The notes beneath the pieces are model-generated. The model was not told where the DNA came from. It made no database searches and saw only the letters and a list, made by a program, of their open reading frames with translations. From positions 75,686,523-75,750,522 of the forward strand of contig OY997589.1 in the NCBI GenBank assembly GCA_963921825.1: a DNA stretch of 64,000 nucleotides, given 5' to 3'. Positions 21,685 through 33,561 of the stretch are shown piece after piece. The position numbers and the translations under genes were made by a program. Source of the stretch: Erodium maritimum (Eukaryota > Streptophyta > Magnoliopsida > Geraniales > Geraniaceae). Position 1 is the stretch's first letter. Each line of letters opens with the position of its first letter.

Positions 21685-23561
21685 GGCTATCCACAATGAC
21701 ATTGAAACGGAGCGTCGTTTGGGCGTCGAATCCGAGGTGGCGTTGAAAAAATGCGTCGAATCTGAGTGGCTGCTCTGGTCTGCGTCGAATCGGCGAAAGC
21801 ACAGATTCGACGTCGAAGGTCCTGTAGACTCAGCGACACGTCGAATCGACGGATACGGGCCCCGGCCGTATCGTGACCAGCGAACCAGCGTGTGCCACGT
21901 GGCACGATTCTGCGATAAAAGACCACTTGTTTCGTCTTCTAAACCCTATTTCTCTCAACCCGTTTCTTCGACTTCCGATAATCATCACCGAAATTCCATA
22001 CCTCCCGACGTCCTCTTCCTAAACTGTCGACGCCGCTGGCGTTTCTACCACCCCATATTTTCCGGGAACGTCGCGAAGGTGTCCCCACGTAAGTTACGCT
22101 ACCGTCGTTTCTCCACCGGCCTTACTTTGCCACTACCTCATCTCATTTTCCCATTTATCTACCGCCCGAATCACCTCCCATGGCCGATGGCACTCCTCTC
22201 CGAGGTTGTTCCCCGGTGCTGGGGTCGAGCTCGAACCGCCCATACCACGGCCAACCGGAACCAGGAACTCAAATATCGTCCATGGTCTTGTATGCACGGA
22301 TGAATGTTATCCCGCCAAAAATGATACGCATGTATTGGAAATGGAATCGGCCCGAGGAATCCGCCTTGGTGTGTGCATGGCTCAGACAGGCGGGTGAAGG
22401 TGGTGAGGAATCCGACGATGCGTTTTAGGATGCCATACAGGGGGAGGTAGCCCATGAGACACGGCAATCCCTCACGACTGAACGGTCCGCTGCGAACTGC
22501 TTGTATCATTGGACCGACATCAATCGGAAGGTGAAGAGCTTCAATTAGCGTTGGTCAGAGATGAAAGGCATTTACCAGCCCGGTTTGACCGACGAGCAGG
22601 TGATGCACATGGCTGAGGTGGTGTACCACGAGAGATACGCCCACGAGTTCGTCTGGAAGCATTGGTGGATTCTCGTGCGGGATCATCCAAGTTGGATGCA
22701 GTCGTAGGCACAACCGTAATCAAAGATAGCAACTTAGCAAGTGAGCTGACCCTCAATGGGTCGGAAAGAATAAGTACCAAGCCTTCAGAAATAGAGGTTT
22801 GCGGACCCGCTGACCGGAGGAACTGAAATTGTGGTTTGAGTTATGGAAAGAATAGCCCTCCTGTGCCATTAATCGAAGGCTCCTCATCGCACAGTACAAG
22901 TTCAACATCTGGCAATAAAGGACGGAGGAGGAAGAGACGGTGGAGGACATGTAATTCTTTTTGGAGGTGTAATGTGCAGGACAACTTTCAATTGTCTCTT
23001 AGTTGTCGATAATAAAAAATGACGAGTGGCGTTGGTTACCTCACAATATTGCTTCAACACACACCAAGTTGAGTCCCGTGACCGTATGTTCTACAGGGTC
23101 ACGTGACATTACTTGTTGTATTCTTGGAGTAATGACATAAGGAAATCTCCGCCACTTGCCATCTTTGATTATGAAATACCAAGAAAACAATTTGAAGTCG
23201 TCCGTCATACTACACCCCCAATCCGATTACTCGAGTCCGGGAACCTGGTTTGCGATAGGCAATAGTAGTTAGTTTTCACATGTAATGTGATGACATCGAT
23301 TTGAACATATTAGTAAATGTATTTTGGTCGGGTCGGGTCTTCTTGCATTTTGATAAACACATCGATTTGAACATGTTTTCGATTTTAATTCTACACAATA
23401 GACTGTGAATAGACCGAATCGGTCTATTACCATTGTGACACGATTTCAAATAGACCCACGAATTGGGTCTAATTCATTCGTGGGATCCATAACTTTTCCA
23501 AAAAATTAGCCTCAATAGACCAGAATTAGATCGAATCGGTCTAATTCCATTGTGGATAGTC
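21685..23561 (+). mobile_element. PIF/Harbinger-type DNA transposon, non-autonomous
   Basis: Ends are inverted copies: GGCTATCCACAATGACATT on the left and, read inverted, GACTATCCACAATGGAATT on the right. They are flanked by the 3-bp duplication TAA (21682-21684 and 23562-23564), the target preference of PIF/Harbinger. The interior holds a broken Myb/SANT-like ORF1 but no DDE transposase. Near the right end the palindrome AGACCGAATCGGTCT is repeated, and near the left end GTCGAATC words recur. These may be protein-binding sites. Confidence 0.85.
22180..22707 (+). pseudogene. Harbinger ORF1, Myb/SANT-like protein (two in-frame stops)
   Basis: The ATG at 22180 opens a frame that runs to 22707 if two TAG codons are ignored. 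The Myb/SANT-like domain begins WNRPEESALVCAWLRQAG and continues ESDDAF, where the first TAG (22426) replaces the tryptophan of the conserved FW. The domain goes on with AANCLYHWTDINRKVKSFN, the second TAG (about 22546) and RWSEMKGIYQPGLTDEQV, ending FVWKHWWILVRDHPSWMQS. This layout is that of the ORF1 that partners the DDE transposase in PIF/Harbinger elements and of related plant genes. TGG-to-TAG and CAG-to-TAG changes are both transitions. Frame and length are otherwise preserved, so inactivation looks fairly recent. Confidence 0.82.
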
Positions 23562-23801
23562 TAATCAATAAAACGAGTAATTGTTTTTGGATTAGCGTAC
23601 ATACAATCAAACTGTGGACGAAAAAATGATTTGTTTATAACAGGGGCCAGATATCTTCCACTTTATCTAATCGGATCTAACTATATACATACAAGAATAT
23701 TTTGAAATTGTTTTCATCTCGCTATTTTATAATTTCATTTGTCTCAGTCTAATACCTAACACTATTTTTCCATCCAAGACACTTAAAAAGTCCATAATAC
23801 C

Positions 23802-25196
23802 AATAAACTCTCTCGTCCTTGAGAGCCTCGCCCTAGCCCTAGCAGCTATGGAGTTTTCCCCCGTCTCCGCCGCTGCTCTACCATCTTCTGTTGCGCCACT
23901 TGGTGCGGGTCCTGCTGGCTTTGCCGTCCCCGTGACCCGATGTCTTGTCTGGTCAGAACCCTCGCAGACCACGCCTGGTGCGAGGGTTTTATACAAATCG
24001 CATTCCTCCTCCTTCCTTATATTTTCCTCCTCTGCCTTTATGGTGCTCCCATCGGATCCGTTTTAGCCTTCCTAGCCATCGCCCATGGACCCTATTTTGT
24101 TGGGTATATCGGCCTCTCTACAGCGTGATTGTCGGTGGGATGGCCAGATACGACGGAATCAGCTACCTTATGCCCTACGTTATGGGTTGGTTCCACTAGG
24201 CCAGACCTATCACACGTCGTCCCGGGTTTACCACGACCTTGCTCTGGTGCCTCGCCGTCAATACTTGGTTTGCGACCGATATGGGGAGCGAAGGACCATG
24301 GTGGAGACCTTTTCCACATTTGTTAGTCGAGGATGGACTCGGAGGCGAACGAGAGTTTGGGTACCCCCTGATGGGGTTGCTCCAGACCCTATCCCTCAGA
24401 GAGGTGGCTCTCTGGTCTTGATGGTGCGGCCGTAGTCCCAGGGGGCGCACGGTGGAGAAGACGTTGCCCTAGCTGGGGAACTGGAGGATGCTATCCTGGT
24501 CCCGTTGACAATGGACATGATACCAACTGCTGGATGGACATGGAGGAGGGGACCTGGCGTAACAATGAACGGGGTAGCTAAATCGGGCCCCCGTGGTACA
24601 TACTGGGCTATAAACAAGTCGACAAAGTCAGGCATCCCTGGGTGGTCCTGCCCCCACACCCCAACTTTTGTACACATGAAGATCCGGCAGAGGGTTGGTG
24701 GGAACCAGCTCATTGCTGAGTCCATTCCTAATCCCCCCACCACTAGAGAGTGGTGGGATGGGCGGCAGAGGAGCTGTTGTAGTTTCAGTGCCCAGGCTGG
24801 AGGAAGAGAAGCGGTTGGAGGGCAGCAGAAGGAGCCGCCTGCATCTAGCTGAGGCGATAAGTCACAGGCGGGGAAGAAGCCCCGCCTGGAGGGATGAGGC
24901 CTAGCCTAAGCATCGTGGACTGTCCATGGGAGGCGTCCCTACATGATGCTTTACCTCCCCCCATCACCATTACCGTCGAGGTCTCTGATCTCCAGTACCC
25001 CGTTCCCCCTATCCATCTTCTGTCTTTTCCCATGGGGTGCCAGTTCAACACCGTCGAGGACGGTTCTTTTTTGAAAAAAATAACGAACATTCTTACATGT
25101 TCTATGTCTGTTCATCACGGTCAGAGAGTCCCTGATGCACTTTCTTGTTATTACAAACAATGATTAATGAATATTGCACCTTTAGCTAAAAAAAGA
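23802..25196 (+). mobile_element. LINE-like retroelement without polymerase, copy C
   Basis: Flanked by the 10-bp duplication CCATAATACC (23792-23801 and 25197-25206). The 5' end is GC-rich with an ATG at 23848 (MEFSPVSAAALPSS). The 3' end, TTGCACCTTTAGCTAAAAAAA, closely resembles the tails at 30752-30772 and 51667-51688. Internal frames are broken and show no polymerase. The coding part is probably an ORF1 relic by analogy, but I cannot identify a DUF4283 or zinc knuckle here. Confidence 0.7.
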
Positions 25197-25206
25197 CCAT
25201 AATACC

Positions 25207-25770
25207 CTTCATTAAGAGTCAAATTTCCAAAAGAATGTCATTGGTTTTCAAAATTTCTTTTTATTTATTTATTTTACGAAAAAAGTTTTTTATTTTATAA
25301 AAATTAGATTTTATTTTAAAAAAAATAAATTTTTAAATTTTTTTAAAATTAAGTTTTATTTTTAAAAATCAGATTTTATTAAAAAAACAGTTTTCATATT
25401 AAAAAAATCAGATTTTTTTTATAAAATCATTTTTATTTATTAAAATCAGTTTTTTTATAAAAATCATATTTAGTTTTATAAAAATACTTTTTATTTTAAG
25501 GAAATCAGATTTCCAATTAATTTTTTCCATCAAATCCTATTTTTTTTCTATTTCATTAATTCCTAAAAATCAGATTTTATTAAAAAAACAGTTTTTATTT
25601 TAAAAAAAATCAGATTTGTTTTATAAAATCAGTTTTTCATATTTTAGTTTTATAGAAATCAGTTTATATTTTTATAGAAATCATATTTTTAATTAATTAT
25701 ATTTCATCAAATCCTTTTTTATTTCATTAATTCATAAAAATCATATTTATTCTTAAATTCCTTTTTTTTA
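25207..25770. repeat. AT-rich degenerate repeat (AAAATCAGATTTTATT units)
   Basis: Dozens of imperfect units of TTTTATAAAAATCAGATTTTATT and close variants. No coding potential. Resembles in style, but not in sequence, the AT-rich repeat at 5340-5800. Confidence 0.75.
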
Positions 25771-25844
25771 TAAGCAAAGCTGTATATAAATCTCTCCATT
25801 TCCAAAGTCTGAAAAGAGAGGGGAGGTAGTCTAGCTACAGACCT

Positions 25845-26035
25845 GAAGATGATACGAACTACAGACTCGAGCGCTGGCATGACAGCTCAGCCTCATGACT
25901 AACCCTACATGGGAGAACAATGGTCTAAAAACCTGATATGACAATCAAATAAGCACAATGAAGATGAAACGAACAACAAACTTGAACGCTGGCATGATAA
26001 CTCAGCCTCATGACTACCCCAACAAGGGAGAACAA
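25845..26035. repeat. Tandem direct duplication, about 117-bp period
   Basis: 25845-25915 and 25962-26032 share GAAGATGA.ACGAAC, CTGGCATGA and CTCAGCCTCATGACTA in the same order, with about 15% divergence. Confidence 0.75.
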
Positions 26036-27500
26036 CTAAACGGCTAAAGAATTGAGCCTCAAACCCGAATTTAGCCACCATTAAGCACAAGAAAAAAAGG
26101 TCTCAAACCCAAATTTGCCAACCATGAAGCTCTGAAAAGTTAGCCGTCTTCCAAAGTAAACACCAAAGACTTTACCCGAACTCGAGGAGAATATTGAATC
26201 TCATCGGCACCCAAACTCAGCGAGTTAAAAGGCACCGACACGCCGACGACCAACATCGCAAAACGGTAGAGATAAATCAATGCAAAAACGCCGAAACCCA
26301 AACCCCAAAAGAAGAAGCACTTCTCAATATCCAAGGCCTAAAGACCCAGTACAACCCGTCAAATGCCAACACCTAAAGAATGACGGGCCCCGCAAGCAAG
26401 GCATGAGTACAAAGGAAATCGAAACGAGCCTAAATCTAAGGCTAAACAGAACTCCTACAACCTACAGATAAAGCCAAATGAGAGAAAAGAACCATACCAT
26501 CCGCGGCGACGAGTGACGAGGCCAGAAGCACAACGAATCCGAACTCAGAAATTTACAGAGATTCCGCAATCAATTCCCAAAAAATTTGAAATCAAACCCA
26601 TTCTTCTCAGATCTCATAATCAATTCCCAAATTCTTACCTAAAAAAAAATTCCCAAATTCTTAGTGCTTTGTTGTGTACTATAGATCAATCCTTCCAAAT
26701 ACAAGAGAGGAGACAATATTTAACTAGATAGCATGTCAGCAACTGAGAAACCTAAGGCATTCTAAGTTCTCTCAGAAGTGTTAGGTTTGGAATAACCAGT
26801 GACCCCCAAATCCCTCAATTAGTGACCCCCTGATAAGTGGTGATGATTATGTGTCAAGTCCTTCTTTTAATGTGCATCAGGACATGGTCATCAAGCAATA
26901 TATAAACGGTTAAGTACCGGTTGTACACCACCGATCAAGATAAGTTCGTTAATTAAGTAGAACTACGTAGAACATCGAATCACGATATTCTGTTAATACA
27001 CAAGCGTAAGTAAATTCTATTAAAAGTGAAATCTCGCTCAAACTAGATCGAATCATGAATCGCTTCAAACATCAATCTACATAGCGCACACAACAATCAT
27101 GGAAAATCTCCAAATCGTTCGGTCGGCTTGAAGCACACAAGAGAATCGAGAAAGCACATCCTAGCATATTTATATCTCGACACTAGAAAATCAACACTTG
27201 TGAATGTGGGAAATCCTAGATAAGTTCACTAAATGGGTAAAATTTGTATTTTAACGAATTCTAGCCTAAAACTTCATATATACTCAATAGATGAAATAAC
27301 TAGCACGTGAAAACGGGTTTAAAATCCTGAAAGTTTCACACACAAAGTAAGAATATTATGCTTGAACATCGGCTTAAATATAGATAAATACTCATATAAA
27401 CAAGTGGATGCTATTTATAACCATGCTATTAAAATTTGTTGTCAAAAATCTGATATTTGTTGTGTTCTCCTAGCAATATATAAAGGAAAAAAGAAAGCTG
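26036..27500. other. Unassigned sequence
   Basis: Short open frames (26280-26471, 26513-26731) have no recognised domain. Composition changes from moderately GC to AT-rich near 26740. No terminal repeats were found. Confidence 0.3.
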
Positions 27501-28570
27501 CTCTTATCCCTTCACAGACGTGAGCAGACGGAGGTGATCCGTTGTGGGCGGGAGCATAAGAACACCGGTGCAACCGGTCTTAGGGAGCGTCGTTCACGTC
27601 AACTGCTTCGGGTCAACCATCAACCGGCTCTTGAGACGCGCCAATGGACGGATGAGATCCAGTCAACGCATCGACTGGCTGAAGGATGCGGGCTCATGAA
27701 ACCTGTTGTGCACTACGCCACACTAAATCAAATCTATTGTAAATTTTGACACTTTCTTTATTTTTACACTCTTTTGCTCATATCCGCTCCATTTGATCTC
27801 CGATTCATATCGTTCTTGCGCCAATATTTTTATTTTTTTCGTGGCCTACAAAACAAGACCAATGATGAATATATTTGGACCAATAAAACATATTGACTAT
27901 GAACGAGATATTGCGTAGTTATTAAATTACGCTAAAAATATAAAAACGAGGCACAAATAAGACAAAAATATAGGGAAAATAGTCAAATTAAGTAAGACAC
28001 ATTTATGCTCATCACCGCAAAATCTACATCTTGTTTTGAAAAATAAACTCGATGGACTTGCAACCCATCTTCCTTGTCGGATTTGCAAAGCTCGCGGGAA
28101 AAGAATCGCTTTGGATTTTGCTGAAGTCAACCTTCTGCCCATAATCCGTGGTGGTTGTTGCTCAAGCAGGGGGTGGCGAGGAGAGGAGGAAGTGCAACGA
28201 GACACAACAACGACAACGATGTGTTGTCCGATTCCAAGCCCGTCGGAGAGCTCCGTCTCCGAGACGGACGAGCTTGGCACTCCTCTGTGAGTGGCGGTTG
28301 TGAGAAGTATAGAAGAGAGAGAGAGAATCAAAAGGGAATAAGTAGACTTTAGGGTTTTAAGACAAAGGGGTAGATTTATAATTTTTTGAAAAAAAATAAG
28401 GTCATGTGCTTCGCACATGACTATTTTTCGTCCAAAAATGGACAGAAATTTAACGTTAGGTACTAAAGTGATAAAGTGATATAAATGAAATTTTAGGGTA
28501 GTGAAATGAAAAAAATTAGCATAGTGGAAATGGAATCTCAAACCTCTAGGATAGTGAGATGAAATCAACC
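27501..28570. other. Unassigned region with a long minus-strand open frame
   Basis: A 250-codon frame (28679-27927, minus) crosses an AT-rich flank and a GC-richer centre (about 28060-28300) that looks like a captured exon, but I recognise no domain. The words GATCTCCGATT and TTGCGCCAATA at 27795-27830 recall the foldback arms at 9110 and 10040. A short hairpin, CATGTGCTTCGCACATG, lies at 28405-28421. It is possibly a decayed DNA transposon. Confidence 0.3.
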
Positions 28571-28899
28571 CTTTAAATAATAAAAACATGTATGTAGTAT
28601 TTGTGGGTCGAATTTTAGGCAATGAAGTTTCCTTGTACTCTATTGTTGTTGAGTTGCGATAAAAAGAATCAACGATCAAGTCAATATGTCTAGAACCCTA
28701 GATGGAAATTGGACTATTAAATTTCATTGTACGAACACTATTGTCTTCTAAAAAATATGAGTTCCCGAATTTATTCAATTCTCTCACGTTAGTCGTATGC
28801 TCTTCCCGATGAAACCTAACTTCTACCCCATCTACGTCATAACCACCACCTCCACCCACCGCCCCTATGATTACGCACTTGTCCCCTCACCGCTTTCAT

Positions 28900-30772
28900 C
28901 TCCAATGGGTGAAGGGATGGCTATCCCACCACCGTGTCCCTCCATTGGATGTGGTTAGCGGGTAAAAGTGTGTCGGAAGAGGAAGCCGAAACTCGTGACC
29001 ATGATCTCGACACCGGCGTTGAACCCAGCTTTGGCTCTGCTGCCTCCCTCTACGACGATCGTCGATTTCTTCCCGGGATCCTCATCTCTGGAACTCCCAT
29101 GAGCACCACCGAAGAGGGGTCGACCACCAAAAACCTTGATTGTGTCACCCGCAAGCAACCGTCCGTCGCCTCCTCCTCCCTTTGGTGATGCTCCGGAATC
29201 ATCAGGTTGCATTGACATTGTGCATGCTTTGATATCGGGCCTCTTGGATCAAGGTTCAATGCGTGTGTAGGAGGTTTTCACGTCTGGCATGCCGATACCA
29301 CTACCTAACGCAGATTGTATACAGACCATTCCCTCCCTCCTTACTATCCCGACCTATATGTTGCGTAAGGGAGGACTACCTTCATCACCATCAGAGGCCA
29401 TCCTTTCCCCGGTTGTTCCGGTCCTATCTATGGCGAGTCTCCAAGAGAATTTGTCCACCTACTCGATTGGGGAGGAGGACGCTATGAAGATTTTGGTCCC
29501 CGATGCATCTGTGGATCCGCGGGTGCTAGCTTGTCAGCAGTTTAGGATGGCCGGGAAGCTTATGGTCCCGCATCTCCCCTTTAAAGAAACCCTACTACGG
29601 ATCATCACTAATGCATGGGGACGATTAACGGATGGCCTGGTCATCAAAGATATTGAGGTAGGGGTTTTCAGATTCTATTTTGAAACGGATGAGGCTCGCT
29701 CTTGGGTCCGGGATAACGAACTGTGTTGTTTTGATGGACACCCCCTCCTACTTAGGGACATCGATTCGTTGGCCAGAGACCTTCCCACCCTGAACCGGCT
29801 ACAATTGTGGATTCATGCTCATGGTATCCCACTGCTGGTGAGGACAAGGAGGACATGGGAAGCCATTGGAGCCGTCTTAGTTTCCTTTGTGGATACACTT
29901 GTAATGGAAGGGGAAAATGCTGGGGAGGGGCTGTCAAACTGCGTTTCTAGCACCTGTGGACTGTCCCCTCCGCTGGAGCCTCTTATTATGGTTCAAGGAA
30001 TTCCGTGACCTGGTCTGATGCTCTCTCACTTATACCAAACTGCCAACTTTCTGTGGTAATTATGGTCGGATTGGTCATACGCTGCATGCATGTGATCTAG
30101 AGATGCCAGGTGTTCCCCATTTTGACAAGTCACTGTTGGAATTTCATAAAGATCAAATAACCAAGAGGTATGCGACTGATTGGGGGAAATCGCAACAATA
30201 TCCCCCAAGTTTCGAGTCGTTTATCTCAGATATCCCATCTAAGAACCCACCATCTCGCGGAAGGGGCTCAATTGTAACCTCGCATATCCACCTAATCCTC
30301 AAGGAATGGTTGACCTGCGGGGAATACCTAGGGTATCAACTACTCCTCATGGGATGAAGTCTGCCTCATCTGGGACGTTTCACCTAGGGAAGTTAGGTCA
30401 GAAGAGGGACAATACAGCGGAACCCTAAGAGGATCAGGAGAGGGTTGGAAAACAGCCCCGCCAAGAGGAATGAAAGGAATTCATGGCTTCAGGGACTGGC
30501 CTTGAGAGGGGTCCCCAGTTCGAGCCTGGCCTCCTTATGAAACTGACGGATTCAGGTTTGCTCACACTCTACAGTGTATACATCGTGTATGCAATAACTT
30601 GAACAATATTAGTTGGTCTCGTCTTAGTTTAAATTCAATTTTCCTTTTTTTTTCTCAAACCGTTCATAATAGTTTAATTGTTTTAAGAGTTTTTTTGTAA
30701 AGAGAGCATATAGGATTTATACAATATAATGATTCTTTTTATCTATTAATAAAATATGTGGACCTTTTAGTA
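28900..30772 (+). mobile_element. LINE ORF1-only element, copy B
   Basis: ORF1 (29289-30008 and onward) is followed after about 0.5 kb by a 3' end reading ATGTGGACCTTTTAGTAAAAAAA, the tail shared with copies C and F. There is no endonuclease or reverse transcriptase in between. The 5' border and target-site duplication could not be fixed. The left limit given is where GC-rich LINE-like sequence starts. Confidence 0.65.
29289..30120 (+). pseudogene. LINE ORF1 protein (DUF4283 + CCHC), copy B
   Basis: The first 239 codons are open. A DUF4283-like domain is seen in order: LACQQFRMAGKLMVP, KETLLRIITNAWGR, LVIKDIEVGVFRFYF, CFDGHPLLLRDID, LNRLQLWIHAHGIPLLV. The downstream segment TYTKLPTFCGNYGRIGHTLH with a final C lies in a different frame. 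It is a CX2CX4HX4C knuckle whose second cysteine is changed to tyrosine. The best preserved of the ORF1 relics here, probably an RNA-binding chaperone of a LINE, now frameshifted. Confidence 0.8.
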
Positions 30773-30929
30773 AAAAAAGAGAGATGAAAATTACATAAAA
30801 TAAGGCTAGGAATACAAAATTAGATCTGAACCTGGCCATTATCATCTTCGAAAAGAAAAAGATACACTAAAATAATGTCAACGTGACGTTTCAAGCAGAG
30901 AAGGTGCATGCTTCGATAGAAAAAAAAAC

Positions 30930-33050
30930 GAGGAAACCATCTCTCTAGGGTTGAAAAAGCCTTTATCTTCCTCCTTCATTTCTGCCCCTCACAGCCGCCA
31001 CAACCGTGTTCCTCCACCGCCGAAACCAGTCTGCCTATGAATCCCCCCAGCCCACAACATCGGACACCTCCGTACTGGCCTCAACCCAGCCTCCCCGAAT
31101 TTTTTTACCAGATATGAACCTTCCCCGGGGCCATTTCCGTTCAGATTCAGTGCAATCCGGTGTCCCCTCGTCGCCTACAACTTTGTGCAACCACCACACA
31201 CCGTCAGGAATTTCATCGGATGGCATGCACGCAGTGGCCCGACAACGCCCCTCCGTGACAGCACAAGCATCGGCATGGCCGACTCTTCGTCTCCCTCATG
31301 CAGAATCCGGACGGGCCACATCGCGTCCTCGAGGAACGCCAGAGGTCCCTTCCAAACTTTTTCTGATCTGCTCGACTTTGGTTGTAGCAGATTCGAAGAG
31401 GGCCCTCCCAAATCCATCCAGTTCAATGTCGGGGACACGTCTGTTGATGTCGGATTGGGAAGACGAAGACGAAATTTTGGAGATCCATGCGCAAGCCATC
31501 CCTGCTATCATGGACAGTCGATACCGCTTCTCATTCGCGGGGAGGGTTGCTGGAACGGGACGCCACAACCAGAACGCCTTTTCTGGCCTTCTGTTTCAGC
31601 ATTGAAAGGTCGATGGCTTGCAGACCGAGTATCGTACAAAAGACGTGGTGTCTTTCCACTTCCCATCCCAGACGACTATGGAGGACATCCTTCACCGGGG
31701 CCCTTGGAGTTTCAAGGGCTACCGGGTGCTGTTGGTTCCGCTCTTGGCATGCATGCAACCCGATGACACCAAATTCAGGTGTATGGAGATTGGGTTCCGA
31801 GTGATGAATGTACCATGGGATGCCCGGAACACCCAGTCCGTGTCCTACTTGCATCGTTCATAGAAATTCAAGTAACCACTGCCCCTATTCCTACAGTGCA
31901 ACGTTCTGATGATTTTTTTTTTGTGAATGAGGGTTGGTCTGGATGTGGGTAAACCATTGAGGAGACGTATTCGTCTTCGATTTCTAGGTCATGTCCAATC
32001 CTCACTAGTGGGATTATAGTACGAACGATTATCGGGTTTCTACACTCGGTGTGGCAGACTGACTCACCGTATGACTGATTGTATGGCTCACCTTCATGGA
32101 ATTGGTCGGTAGGAAATTCGGTATGGAGAGTCTATCCGGGTGCCGAAATATTTGGATGTGTATCTCCTCCTCAGCACTGTATAAAGGGCCCCGAAGGTGA
32201 TACGGGACACATCGGTGGATTATCTTTTGACATCCCTCACTCTTGATCCAATTAGGGATTATGTGTGAGGTTCTAGTGCAGGTACCAGTAAGGGATTTTG
32301 GCACCTCCCCCGGGTTCAGGAGATGTGAGAACAGGAGGATCCCCACGCGGAGTCTGGCAACTTGGCTAAAAATGCCCTGGAGTAGGTAGTTCTTAAAATG
32401 CAAGGGGCATCCCCAGAAGAGTTAGTGGGGCAGTCGGGTAGTACAAACCCTGACAACTTGATTAACGTCAAGGATGATGGAGGTAGTTTCTTTCCTGATT
32501 TATTTGCAGGTAAGTTGGCCCCAAAGCAAGAGAAATAGGAGGAACCTCAAGACCAAGCTGGAGGAGCGGGCCCTATACGGTCAAAAACAATGAAGACCAA
32601 GGGTAAAGGAAGAGTTGGACATCAATATACCAGGCCTACTAGTAAAAAGAAGACTCTGGAACTTACAGGTCTGATTACATAGGGTCACAAGCTGAGAGAT
32701 GAGGAGGAGGCTCAGGTTCCATAGGTAGAGGTGTCACAACCTCTTTTGGAGCAATGAGGAGACCCAGCGGGGGTAGGACGGTCCCAAAATGGCCTATACC
32801 CACAGACCCAGGACACCCGGTGCTGAGAAGTCTCGGGAAAGCCGCAATCAGAGCACTCTACTTACTTTCACCTGCTTTAGTTTGGCATGTATTTTTCATT
32901 TCGGTTGTTGGACTTTTTCATTCCTGTTGACTACGGTCTGTCCGGACAATATTCTGGAACCCAAGACTTTTACGCCCTACTTTACACAGTTTACGTTTCA
33001 CAGTAATGTATTTTTCCAGTTACTCTTTTCAAAAATAGTAAAGAAGGGGC
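30930..33050 (+). pseudogene. LINE ORF1-only relic, copy D
   Basis: A GC-rich 5' end with a Pro/Ser-rich N-terminus (from about 31006) is followed by a DUF4283-like block at 31618-31863 (VSFHFPSQTTMEDILHRGPW, SFKGYRVLLVPLLAC, FRVMNVPWDARN). A zinc knuckle near 32036-32085 (FYTRCGRLTHRMTDC) has its first cysteine changed to tyrosine. The 3' part (32756-32830) matches the inverse of 34870-34990 in copy E. Several frames are used, so it is decayed. No polymerase is present before the A-rich end near 33040. Confidence 0.7.
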
Positions 33051-33552
33051 GGTAAAAATGAAAACATCGACTCTGATTTTATGGTTGACGCAAGACGTCG
33101 GATCTTTGGGGACAACCACTTTGGTTGTTTATATGGTGAGTGAAATTTAAAAAAATTTGAATAAAATAAAATCGACATTAACGTTTCACAACCTCTGCAA
33201 ATTAACCAATCTCTCTCCCACATTACATTTTTCTATCTCCTATATATCACGAAAATTAAATAATAAGATGGAAGACACAAGATTATGGATGAAGTGATGT
33301 GTGGTTGCGATGGCTGAAGCAGAATGGTCCAGTTTTTTTACAGCTTTACAGAGTAGCAGCTAATAATTCAGAGGTGGGTGCGTGTGCTGGCCACAAGCAT
33401 CAACCCACAAAAAGGGAAAAAGAAAATTCATATTGAGAGCAACCAACAATATTCATAAATGGATCCAAGATAGAGGTGCAGTGATTAATTAATAGCCCAC
33501 GCTCTCTCTAAATCTCACCAACCTGATTCTCTCAATACATATCTACATCCCA
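33051..33552. other. Unassigned sequence
   Basis: No gene seen. AT-rich with no repeats of note. Confidence 0.35.
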
Positions 33553-33561
33553 GTTTTATTA

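Noticed and set aside
28556-30788. GAGATGAAA at 28557 and 30780 as the target-site duplication of LINE copy B
   Set aside because: Only 9 bp, common AT-rich wording, and the enclosed left part is not LINE-like.
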